DNA of 64,000 bases from assembly GCF_009932335.1 (NCBI RefSeq), contig NZ_BLJF01000001.1, positions 2,480,001 to 2,544,000 of the forward strand, given 5' to 3'. Below the pieces are notes generated by a model. It ran no database searches, had not been told where the DNA came from, and worked only from the letters and a program-made list of their open reading frames with translations. Shown piece after piece: positions 1-7,045 of this stretch (its first letter is position 1; every line of letters starts with the position of its first letter). This DNA is from Pseudomonas asiatica. Its GTDB lineage: Bacteria; Pseudomonadota; Gammaproteobacteria; Pseudomonadales; Pseudomonadaceae. The position numbers were made by a program, and so were the translations under genes.

Positions 1-300
1 GTCGGCGCAGCCCTGGGTGGCGCCCGCCTGGGCCAGCAGGTGCGCCCGCTGATGGCGGCGTCGGCATTCAAGTTCCTGGTCATGCCGTTGACCACCTGGG
101 GCTTGTGCCGCCTGCTTGGCCTGGGTGGCCAGGCAGCGGTGGTGGCGGTGCTGTTCCAGGCACTGCCGACCGCGTCATCTTCCTATGTGATGGCCCGGCA
201 AATGGGCGGTAACGCACCGCTGATGGCCACCATCATCGCCCTGCAGACCGTGTTGGCTGCCGCCACCCTGCCTTTGGTGCTGATGCTTGCGCTTGGCTAG
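1..300 (+). CDS. AEC family transporter, C-terminal end (partial)
   Basis: The reading frame is open from the first base of the window and ends with TAG at 298-300, so only the last 99 residues are present. They form at least three hydrophobic segments. The stretch ALPTASSSYVMARQMGG and the following hydrophobic C-terminus are typical of the last helices of auxin-efflux-carrier (Mem_trans) permeases, inner-membrane exporters or importers of organic anions. The substrate cannot be told. The family assignment rests on the C-terminus alone. Confidence 0.75.
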   Translation, partial: VGAALGGARLGQQVRPLMAASAFKFLVMPLTTWGLCRLLGLGGQAAVVAVLFQALPTASSSYVMARQMGGNAPLMATIIALQTVLAAATLPLVLMLALG

Positions 301-335
301 ACTGTGAACCAGCCCACAGTTCGGGAGCTTGCATC

Positions 336-947
336 ATGCGCCTTTCGTGGATGGTGATCGGCCTGGTTTCGGCCCTGCTCGCAGGCCCCTTGCACGCGGC
401 CGACCCGGCCAAGGCTGCCGTCGCCGAGGACAAGGCCGAGGTGCTCGAGGAAAAAGTGGTGAATGACACACCACCCCCGAAAAAGGCCGAAACCCTCACA
501 CCGGGCGAAGCACAGGCAGTGGACCCGGCCGGCCAGGCGCCGCTGGATGACAGCATCACCTGCCTGGCCCGCACCATCTACTGGGAGGCCAAGGGTGCGG
601 ACGCCGAAGACATGGCCGCCGTGGCCAACGTCGTGCTCAACCGCCTGGGCCACGATGGCTTCCCGGATACCATCTGCGGCGTGGTCAAGCAGGGGGTGGA
701 AAGCAAGGCCTGCCAGTTCTCCTGGTGGTGCGACGGGCGCCCGGACCAGGTCGAAGAAGCGCAACGCTACGACATTGCCAAGGAAATCGCGCGCAAGGCG
801 CTCAACCAGCAATTGAGAGACCGCACCGGGGGTGCCTTGTACTTCCATGACCGCAACGTGCGCCCGGACTGGGCCAAAGCCTACCGCCGGACGGCGCAGA
901 CCAGGCATTTTCTGTTCTACAAACCGAACCAGGCGGTGGCGCGCTGA
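336..947 (+). CDS. SleB-like cell wall hydrolase (Hydrolase_2 family)
   Basis: A 203-residue protein with an N-terminal signal peptide (about residues 1-21, ending LHAAD), a low-complexity charged linker (22-70) and a C-terminal hydrolase domain. The domain opens with CLARTIYWEAKG, in which E84 matches the conserved glutamate of the SleB/Hydrolase_2 family, and ends with the W-x-K-x-Y and HxF segments seen in that family. It should cut peptidoglycan in the periplasm, probably as a lytic transglycosylase or amidase-like enzyme. It is a stand-alone gene, 35 bases after the AEC transporter and followed by a hairpin terminator. Confidence 0.8.
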   Translation: MRLSWMVIGLVSALLAGPLHAADPAKAAVAEDKAEVLEEKVVNDTPPPKKAETLTPGEAQAVDPAGQAPLDDSITCLARTIYWEAKGADAEDMAAVANVVLNRLGHDGFPDTICGVVKQGVESKACQFSWWCDGRPDQVEEAQRYDIAKEIARKALNQQLRDRTGGALYFHDRNVRPDWAKAYRRTAQTRHFLFYKPNQAVAR

Positions 948-1088
948 TAGCCGCCGGGCGCCAGCAAACCGGCAGACAGCGTGGTTCGATAGGAATGATT
1001 ACCAACTATTCGCACTTTTCAGATGAACAGTGGTCTACTCCCTCTTTTGCCGCCAGCAAAGAATGTTGGCGTTTTCATTGCTTCGCAC

Positions 1089-1116
1089 GAGCCCGGGCCA
1101 AAAGCCCCGGGCTTGT
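1089..1116 (+). terminator. Hairpin terminator after the cell wall hydrolase
   Basis: Arms AGCCCGGG (1090-1097) and CCCGGGCT (1106-1113) pair perfectly around an 8-base loop. The tail (TGTGTAGG) is only weakly U-rich, so this may be a weak rho-independent terminator. Confidence 0.5.
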
Positions 1117-1166
1117 GTAGGATGAGCAGCGCGAACCACGACGCTGCCAGTCATAGGGAGATCCAC

Positions 1167-2018
1167 ATGCGCGTCCTGTCATCCGTTGCCGCCTTGTCGC
1201 TGGGCCTGGTCGTCTCGGCCGGGGCCATGGCTGCCACCGGCGAAGAAGCGCAACTGATCGATTCGATCAATGCCTACCGCAGCAAGGCCCAGCCCTGCGG
1301 TGGCGAAGCGTCGTTGGAACTGCCGCCGCTCAACAGCGATACCCGCCTGGCACTGTCGCCAGAGGGCACCCGCGACCTGCAGCAAGCCATGACCCGCGCC
1401 GCCTACCCGATGGTCAACGTGCAGGCCATCAGCCTGTCGGGGCCGCGTGATGCGCGCGCTGCCATGCATGCCATCGAAGAGAGCTTCTGCCAGGTGGTGC
1501 TCGACCCGCAGTTCGTCGATATCGGCGTCAGCCAGGAAGGCCGCGACTGGCGCATCGTGCTGGCCCGGCCGCTGCTCAGTGGCCGCCTGGGCGACTGGCA
1601 GGCCGAGGGACAGAAGGTGCTGCAGGAGATCAATGCCGCGCGCAAGGTACCGCGCCAATGCGGTGGCCAGCCCTTCGCCGCCGCCCCTGCGTTGAGCTGG
1701 AGCACGGTGCTGGCCGGGGTTGCCGCCAACCACACCCGGGCCATGGCCAACCAGAACTTCTTCGACCACATCGACAAGGATGGCCGCACCCCCGGGGACC
1801 GGGCAGAGTTGGCCGGTTACCTGTACCAGCAGATCGGCGAAAACATCGCCGCCGGGCGTGACACTGCGCGCAAGGTGGTCGATGGCTGGCTGGATAGCCC
1901 GGGGCATTGCGCGACGCTGATGAACCCGGACTTCCGCGAGCTGGGCGCTGCGTATGCAGTGGACCCGAAGAGTGATGCGGGGATTTACTGGACGGGGTTG
2001 TTCGGGACGCCGCAGTAA
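1167..2018 (+). CDS. Secreted protein with tandem CAP (SCP-like) domains
   Basis: The start at 1167 is chosen over an in-frame ATG at 1023 because it follows AGGGAG at the right spacing and begins a clear signal peptide (residues 1-23, MRVLSSVAALSLGLVVSAGA...). The 283-residue product has a C-terminal CAP domain with the expected histidine (in NHTRAMANQ), glutamate (in IGENIAAG) and histidine (in SPGHCATLMNP). The N-terminal half repeats the same landmarks (INAYRSKAQPCGG against INAARKVPRQCGG, and a closing strand before a final R/P-rich segment) but lacks those residues, so it looks like a degenerate CAP copy. It is presumably periplasmic or extracellular, of unknown function. Confidence 0.8.
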   Translation: MRVLSSVAALSLGLVVSAGAMAATGEEAQLIDSINAYRSKAQPCGGEASLELPPLNSDTRLALSPEGTRDLQQAMTRAAYPMVNVQAISLSGPRDARAAMHAIEESFCQVVLDPQFVDIGVSQEGRDWRIVLARPLLSGRLGDWQAEGQKVLQEINAARKVPRQCGGQPFAAAPALSWSTVLAGVAANHTRAMANQNFFDHIDKDGRTPGDRAELAGYLYQQIGENIAAGRDTARKVVDGWLDSPGHCATLMNPDFRELGAAYAVDPKSDAGIYWTGLFGTPQ

Positions 2019-2037
2019 GCCCGGCTGACGCGCTTTA

Positions 2038-2153
2038 TGTAGGAGCGGCCTTGTGTCGCGAAAGGGGTGCGAAGCGCCCCCAGGATATCGGCATCGCCAC
2101 AAAATTGCCGGGGCCGCTTTGCGGCCCTTTCGCGACACAAGGCCGCTCCTACA
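2038..2153. repeat. REP doublet, type A
   Basis: Inverted pair beginning TGTAGGAGCGGCCTTGTG and ending with its complement. Inside each arm lies a second GC-rich dyad (GGGTGCGAAGCGCCC on the left, GGGCCGCTTTGCGGCCC on the right). It lies between two convergent genes. This is the reference copy for the type A doublets listed below. Confidence 0.9.
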
Positions 2154-2169
2154 GAGTGCGCGCCGGGCT

Positions 2170-3144
2170 TCAGGGCGAGATATTGCGGTCACGCAACGCT
2201 TGGGCCGTGCAACCAAACCGTCGCCGCACGCACTTGCCCAGGTAACTGGCATCGCCCAGGCCCACTTCATCGGCAATCTGCGCCAGGCTGTGGCTGGAAT
2301 TGAGCAAACGCCAGCGCGCCTGTTGCAGGCGCATCTCCAGCCACCAGGCCTTGGCGCTCATGCCATGGCTGGCGTGAAACTGCCGGTCCAGCTGGCGCCG
2401 GCTGATGCCCAGCTCAGCCGCCAACTGCTCCGCGGTCAACGGCGTACCCAGGTGATGACGCATCAACGCCTGCGCACGCTGCACCTGCCGCCCCTGCCCG
2501 GCCCCCAGCTCCAACGAGCGCAAGGCATGGCGGCTATCGCGGGTTTCATCCACCAGCATGTCGGCCAGGCCCTTCAGCGCCCTGGCCCTCCCGCAGGCGC
2601 GTGACAACAGCGCGACGGCCAGGTCGATGGCCGCGGTGCCGCCGGCGCAGGTGATGCGGCTACCGTCGATGCAATACAGCTGCTCACTCAGCACCTGCAA
2701 ATGCGGGAAGGCCGCACGGAATTCGGCTTCGTGTCGCCAGTGCACCACCACCTTGTGCCCCTGCAGCAACCCGCAGGCGGCCAACAGGAAGGCGCCATTG
2801 TCGACCCCAACCAGCTTGACGCCAGCCTTGCCAGCCTGCCTCAGCAAGGCCCGGTAGCGAGGCGCCAGCGCGGCAGTGGCCATCGCGTTGCGCCCGCCGA
2901 ACACCACCAGGTAGTCGAAACTGGCCAGCTCGAGCTGGCCAGCGACGGCCTCGACCTGCACCACCGCGCCACTGCTCGAAGGCACCGGGTCGAGTGTCAG
3001 CCCTGCCACGGTCCAGCTGCAGTAGCGCTGCTGGCTGTAGTCCTCGTCGTCGGCGCTGAAACGCAACTTGTCGAGAAAGGCACCGAACGGCAGCAGGGCA
3101 AAATCCGGTAACGGCAAGATCAGCAAGCGGATATCGGGCTGCAT
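2170..3144 (-). CDS. GlxA family transcriptional regulator (DJ-1/PfpI + AraC HTH)
   Basis: A 324-residue protein with an N-terminal class-I amidotransferase-like (DJ-1/PfpI) sensor domain and a C-terminal AraC/XylS DNA-binding domain. The first HTH is in LTAEQLAAELGISRRQLDRQF and the second in SLAQIADEVGLGDASYLGK. The start at 3144 (MQPDIRLLILPLPDF) was chosen over an in-frame ATG at 3273 because it begins the first strand of the DJ-1 fold and leaves a promoter region before the divergent lysE-type gene. Regulators of this architecture (GbdR, ArgR, CdhR in pseudomonads) sense amines or amino-acid derivatives. Here the divergent exporter is a plausible target; the ligand is unknown. Confidence 0.85.
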   Translation of the reverse strand: MQPDIRLLILPLPDFALLPFGAFLDKLRFSADDEDYSQQRYCSWTVAGLTLDPVPSSSGAVVQVEAVAGQLELASFDYLVVFGGRNAMATAALAPRYRALLRQAGKAGVKLVGVDNGAFLLAACGLLQGHKVVVHWRHEAEFRAAFPHLQVLSEQLYCIDGSRITCAGGTAAIDLAVALLSRACGRARALKGLADMLVDETRDSRHALRSLELGAGQGRQVQRAQALMRHHLGTPLTAEQLAAELGISRRQLDRQFHASHGMSAKAWWLEMRLQQARWRLLNSSHSLAQIADEVGLGDASYLGKCVRRRFGCTAQALRDRNISP

Positions 3145-3250
3145 TGGCTTCGCGTCCAGAAACGACCATTCAATGTCCGGATCATACCCTTGCCCGACAA
3201 GATCGGCGCCATAGACTGGCGCCCTCTCCATCAACAAGGCATTCCCCACC

Positions 3251-3862
3251 ATGGCACTCGACACCTGGCTCATCTACCTGCTGGCGAGCATCGGCCTGTC
3301 GCTGACCCCAGGCCCCAACAGCCTGCTGGCCCTGACCCACGGCGCCCTGTATGGCGCACGCCGGACGTTGTTCACCATCATCGGCGGGGTGTTTGGCTTC
3401 AGCGCCCTGATTGCCTTGGCCATGTTCGGCCTCAGCGCATTGCTGCAGGCCTCGGCCTCGGTGCTGAGCGTGCTCAAGTGGGTGGGTGGCGCCTATCTGG
3501 TCTGGCTGGGTATCCAGCTGTGGCGCAGCCCGGGCCTGCACCTGGAACTGACCGCGCAAAGTGCGCGGCTGGGCAATGCCGGCCTGTTCCGCCAGGGCCT
3601 GCTGTCGGCCATGGCCAACCCCAAGGTGCTGCTGTTCTACGGCGCTTTCCTGCCGCAGTTCATCGACCCGCAGCGTGGGTTGCTGCTGCAGTTCGTGGTG
3701 ATGGCGGCGACCTTTGCCAGTGTCGAGTTCCTGGTCGAATACCTGTTGGCACGCCTGGCGTTTCGCATCCGGCCATGGCTGGCCAAGGGCGGCAAGGGCT
3801 TCAACCGCTGCTGCGGCAGCCTGTTTGCCTTGATTGGTGTGGCGTTGCCGCTTGGGCGGTAG
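3251..3862 (+). CDS. LysE/RhtB family amino-acid exporter
   Basis: A 203-residue membrane protein with about five to six hydrophobic segments. The N-terminal LTPGPNSLLALTHGALYG matches the conserved TPGPN signature of LysE/RhtB translocators, which export amino acids or related metabolites across the inner membrane. It is divergent from the GlxA-type regulator with 106 bases between the chosen starts, which suggests the regulator controls it. The substrate cannot be deduced. Confidence 0.9.
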   Translation: MALDTWLIYLLASIGLSLTPGPNSLLALTHGALYGARRTLFTIIGGVFGFSALIALAMFGLSALLQASASVLSVLKWVGGAYLVWLGIQLWRSPGLHLELTAQSARLGNAGLFRQGLLSAMANPKVLLFYGAFLPQFIDPQRGLLLQFVVMAATFASVEFLVEYLLARLAFRIRPWLAKGGKGFNRCCGSLFALIGVALPLGR

Positions 3863-3875
3863 CACTACGCAAAGG

Positions 3876-4017
3876 CTGTCGCGATCCCTGTAGGAGCGGC
3901 CTTGTGTCGCGAAAGGGCTGCAACGCAGCCCCGGCAATATCAGCAGCGAAGCCGATATCCCGGGGCCGCTGCGCGCCCCATCGCGACACAAGGCCGCTCC
4001 TACAGGGATCGCGACAA
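3876..4017. repeat. REP doublet, type A, with extended arms
   Basis: The core doublet spans 3889-4004. The dyad continues outward on both sides (GTCGCGATCCC before the left arm and GGGATCGCGAC after the right arm), making this the longest palindrome of the set. It lies between convergent genes. Confidence 0.9.
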
Positions 4018-4032
4018 CCTGTGGGCTCGCAT

Positions 4033-5232
4033 TCAACCCCGGCGCGCTTTGGTCAGGAAGATGATCAAGGCCACGCCCGGCAACCCCGCCCCCACCAGCG
4101 CCACACCCTGCCAGCCGAACTGGCTGAACACCGCACTGGCCACCGCCGAACCCAGCGCCCCACCCAGGAAGATGCTGGTCATGTACACCGCGTTCAGCCG
4201 CCCGCGGCTGGCCGGGTCCAGCGCGTACACTTCACGCTGGCCTATGACCATGTTCATCTGCACCGCAAAATCCAGCAGCACGCCAGTCAGCCCCAGGCCG
4301 ATCACGCTGTAGCCCGGCACGGTCAGCCCCAGCAACAGTGCCGCCGGTGCCAGTAACAACGCCAACAGCGACCCGGCCCGGGCATGCCCGGCATCGGCCA
4401 GGCGGCCGGCCATGGGTGCGGCGACGGCGCCTACCGCGCCCACCAGGGCGAATACCGCGATCTGGCTCTGCGACAGGCCATGCTCGGTTGCCAGGGCCAT
4501 CGGCGCCGCCGTCCAGTACAGGCTGAACGCCGCGAACATCAACGCCTGGTACAGCGAGCGCTGGCGCAGCAAGGGATAACGGCGCAGCAGCGTGAGCAGC
4601 GACAGCATCAGCCCGGCATAGCTGGCCTTGTGCTCGGGCACCCGCCGCGGCAAGGTCAGGGCCAGCAGCAGGATGATCGCCAGCATCACCCCGGCAGCGC
4701 CAATGAACACCGCACGCCAGCCGAAGTAGTCGGCCACCAGGCTGGACAACGGCCGCGCCAGCAGGATACCCAGCAGCAGGCCGCCCATGATGTTGCCGAC
4801 CACCCGCCCACGCTGCTGCTCCGGCGCCAGGTGCGCCGCCAGCGGAATGAGCATCTGCACCGCCACGGAACTGAAACCGATCAGCAGTGCATAGCCGAGG
4901 AACAGCTGGCCCTGGCCGCTGCTGCTGGTGCCCGCCAGCAGCAGACTGACGCAGGCCAGCACGGCGGTAGCCACCATCAAGCGGCGGTTTTCCAACAGGT
5001 CGGCCAGCGGTACCAGCAACAGCAGGCCCAAGGCATAGCCAAGCTGCGTGAGCGAAACGATGAGGCTGGCATGCTCGATGGACAACCCCAGGTCCGGGGC
5101 GATCAGCCCGACGATGGGTTGGGCATAGTAGATATTGGCGACGATCGCGCCGCAGCAGAACGCCAGCAGGGCGACCAGGGCCCGGCTGAGGCCGGTGGCG
5201 GCAGGCTGCGCGGCGGCAAGGGAGGGATTCAT
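4033..5232 (-). CDS. MFS transporter
   Basis: A 399-residue major facilitator protein with about twelve hydrophobic segments. The first is preceded by a short Ala-rich cytoplasmic tail, and the segment LADLLENRRLM has the loop 2-3 pattern of the superfamily. GAGGA lies 8 bases before the ATG at 5232. The overall pattern (GAIVANIYYAQPIVG in helix 1, AAHLAPEQQRGRVVG in the middle loop) fits the YgaY/YdhC-like drug or metabolite efflux group. It lies 105 bases downstream of, and on the same strand as, a LysR regulator, which may control it. Confidence 0.85.
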   Translation of the reverse strand: MNPSLAAAQPAATGLSRALVALLAFCCGAIVANIYYAQPIVGLIAPDLGLSIEHASLIVSLTQLGYALGLLLLVPLADLLENRRLMVATAVLACVSLLLAGTSSSGQGQLFLGYALLIGFSSVAVQMLIPLAAHLAPEQQRGRVVGNIMGGLLLGILLARPLSSLVADYFGWRAVFIGAAGVMLAIILLLALTLPRRVPEHKASYAGLMLSLLTLLRRYPLLRQRSLYQALMFAAFSLYWTAAPMALATEHGLSQSQIAVFALVGAVGAVAAPMAGRLADAGHARAGSLLALLLAPAALLLGLTVPGYSVIGLGLTGVLLDFAVQMNMVIGQREVYALDPASRGRLNAVYMTSIFLGGALGSAVASAVFSQFGWQGVALVGAGLPGVALIIFLTKARRG

Positions 5233-5337
5233 GCGAGTGTCCTCGGCGATGGCTGGAATATGCCGGCCACCTTACCCAGACGCACTCCTGGCGAGAATCC
5301 AGCGCTGGCGCAACAGGGCTTTGCGCATTGCGCAACA

Positions 5338-6243
5338 CTAGGTGCTGCGCTGCAGCAAGTTTTCGCAAAAGTCGATAAAGGCACTCACCCGCCGCGAACC
5401 ACGATGGTTGGGCAGGTACAGAGCGTTAATGCTGTCATTGGCCGCGCCGGGGCTGGCCTGCCAATCGGGGAACAGCCGTTGCAGGCGCCCGGCCGCCACA
5501 TCCTCACGCACCAGCCAGTCGGCCAGCAGCGCGATGCCGCTGCCCGCCAGTGCGGTTTCGCGCAACATGTCGGCATTGGCGCTGCGCAACGGCCCGCTCA
5601 CGTCCAGTTCCAGACTGTCCTGCCCACGGGCCAGGCGCCAGGGGCGGCCTTTCTGCCCGTAGCGAAAGCGCAGGCAGGCGTGCTCGAGCAGCTGCCGCGG
5701 ATGCTCCAGCGGGTCACGCCCGGCCAGGTAGCCCGGGCTGGCCACCAGCCAACGCTGGAAGCGACCCAGCTGGCGGCATACCAGCTCGTCATTGGGCGAG
5801 GGGTCGCCCAGGCGGATCGACAGGTCATAGCGCCCGTCAAGCAGGTCATCCAGGCGGTCGCTGAGGTCGATGTCCAGCTCCAGAGCCGGATGTTGCGCCA
5901 GGAACGGCCCCAGGTGCGGGGCGATGACCCGCCTGCCGAACTCCACCGGCAAGCACAGGCGCAGCACACCGACAGGCTCCTCGCCCCGGTCGGCGACACT
6001 GGCATCGGCCTCGTCCAGGGCCTCGAAAATACCCCGCGCGCGCTCGTAATAACGGGCGCCGGCCTCGGTCAGGCTGACCTGGCGCGTGGAGCGGTTGAGC
6101 AAGGTGGCGCCCAACGCCGCTTCCAGGGCATCGACCAGGCGCGTCACCGACGATGTCGCCAGCCCAAGCTGGCGTGCGGCGGCAGAAAAGCCTTGGGCAT
6201 CGACGGTGGCCACGAACATTTTCATCGCCAGGAGTTTGTCCAT
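5338..6243 (-). CDS. LysR family transcriptional regulator
   Basis: A 301-residue LysR-type regulator. The HTH lies in residues 1-60 (MDKLLAMKMFVATVDAQGFS, then AARQLGLATSSVTRLVDALE), followed by the effector-binding domain. The start at 6243 is preferred to an ATG six codons upstream because the family begins with MDKL and GGAAGACGGG lies just before it. It is divergent from the cupin gene (118-base gap) and upstream of the MFS gene, so either could be a target. It is of the large CrgA/YafC-like group whose members often repress a neighbouring exporter or oxidoreductase. Confidence 0.9.
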   Translation of the reverse strand: MDKLLAMKMFVATVDAQGFSAAARQLGLATSSVTRLVDALEAALGATLLNRSTRQVSLTEAGARYYERARGIFEALDEADASVADRGEEPVGVLRLCLPVEFGRRVIAPHLGPFLAQHPALELDIDLSDRLDDLLDGRYDLSIRLGDPSPNDELVCRQLGRFQRWLVASPGYLAGRDPLEHPRQLLEHACLRFRYGQKGRPWRLARGQDSLELDVSGPLRSANADMLRETALAGSGIALLADWLVREDVAAGRLQRLFPDWQASPGAANDSINALYLPNHRGSRRVSAFIDFCENLLQRST

Positions 6244-6360
6244 TTGTTGCCCGTCTTCCAAATCCCGGAAAGTTCTTACAAACAGCGGGGCCGGTCAAGA
6301 AGCGCGGCGCGCGGCAATTGCGTCCATAGTGGAACTACCCCCTTCCAAGCGAGGTTTTCC

Positions 6361-6711
6361 ATGATCCCGACCAACCTGCTGACTGCCCTGCCCCCTTGCG
6401 ACCCCACCAGCTCCGAACGGGTCGACCAACTGCTCAGCCGCCCAGGTGTGCGTGTTGAGCGTATCGTTTCCAGCGGCCAGGCCAGCCCGCCCGGTTTCTG
6501 GTACGACCAGGCCGAGGGCGAATGGATCGTGCTGCTCAGTGGCGCCGCCGGCCTGCGCTTCGAGCACGAGAGCCATACCCGCCTGCTGGCGCCGGGCGAT
6601 TGCCTGGACATCCCGCCGCATTACCGCCACCGCGTGGAATGGACCGCCCCCGGCACCGCCACCATCTGGCTCGCGGTGTTCTACAGCAGCGGCACTCCGT
6701 GGCCGACATGA
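6361..6711 (+). CDS. Small cupin-domain protein
   Basis: A 116-residue single-domain cupin. It shows the two cupin motifs in outline: GEWIVLLSGAAGLRFE followed by a glycine turn (LAPGDCLDIPPHYRHRVEW). The metal ligands include the H-x-H pair of HYRHRV. Proteins of this size bind a small molecule or metal in the cytoplasm; function is unknown. The reading frame is open far upstream, but that part is antisense to the LysR and MFS genes and is not coding. It is divergent from LysR. Confidence 0.8.
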   Translation: MIPTNLLTALPPCDPTSSERVDQLLSRPGVRVERIVSSGQASPPGFWYDQAEGEWIVLLSGAAGLRFEHESHTRLLAPGDCLDIPPHYRHRVEWTAPGTATIWLAVFYSSGTPWPT

Positions 6712-6724
6712 AACGGTGGCCGCC

Positions 6725-6818
6725 TGTAGGAGCAGCCTTGTGCTGCGAAGGGGCCAGTCCTGCCGACACACCCGCTGCACTCGTAGCGGCCTCTTCGCAG
6801 CACAAGGTTGCTCCTACA
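6725..6818. repeat. REP doublet, type B
   Basis: Inverted pair built on TGTAGGAGCAGCCTTGTGCT, which differs from type A by GCAGC/GCTGC in place of GCGGC/GTCGC. It sits in the 334-base gap between the cupin and the PQQ dehydrogenase. Confidence 0.9.
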
Positions 6819-6992
6819 CAGAGCACACCGCCGACCTTCACACTCAAGCATAGCCTGAGTGCCCGCTACATGAATCAGCACGAACACCTCGTAGAATGCA
6901 ATTTTAATCGCATGATCTAGACTTTTAGCCACACCTTGCAGAGTTCAGCCCTGCGACAATCCGCCCCACAAAATTATGTACCAACTTGTTAA

Positions 6993-7004
6993 TTAGCAAG
7001 CTAA
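6993..7004. promoter_or_regulatory. Possible operator upstream of the PQQ dehydrogenase
   Basis: TTAGCAAGCTAA is a 5-bp-arm dyad inside an AT-rich patch (about 6968-7016), 42 bases before the dehydrogenase start. AT-rich sequence is rare here, so this is the likely promoter/operator area, but I recognise no specific binding site. Confidence 0.25.
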
Positions 7005-7045
7005 GAGATTACACTGCGCGCATTCCACCTGCTGAGATCCCTGGC

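Noticed and set aside
4384..6360. Very long open frame on the + strand leading into the cupin gene
   Set aside because: It is antisense to the MFS and LysR genes and its translation is rich in Gln, His, Arg and Pro with no family signal. Only the last 116 codons from 6361 are coding.
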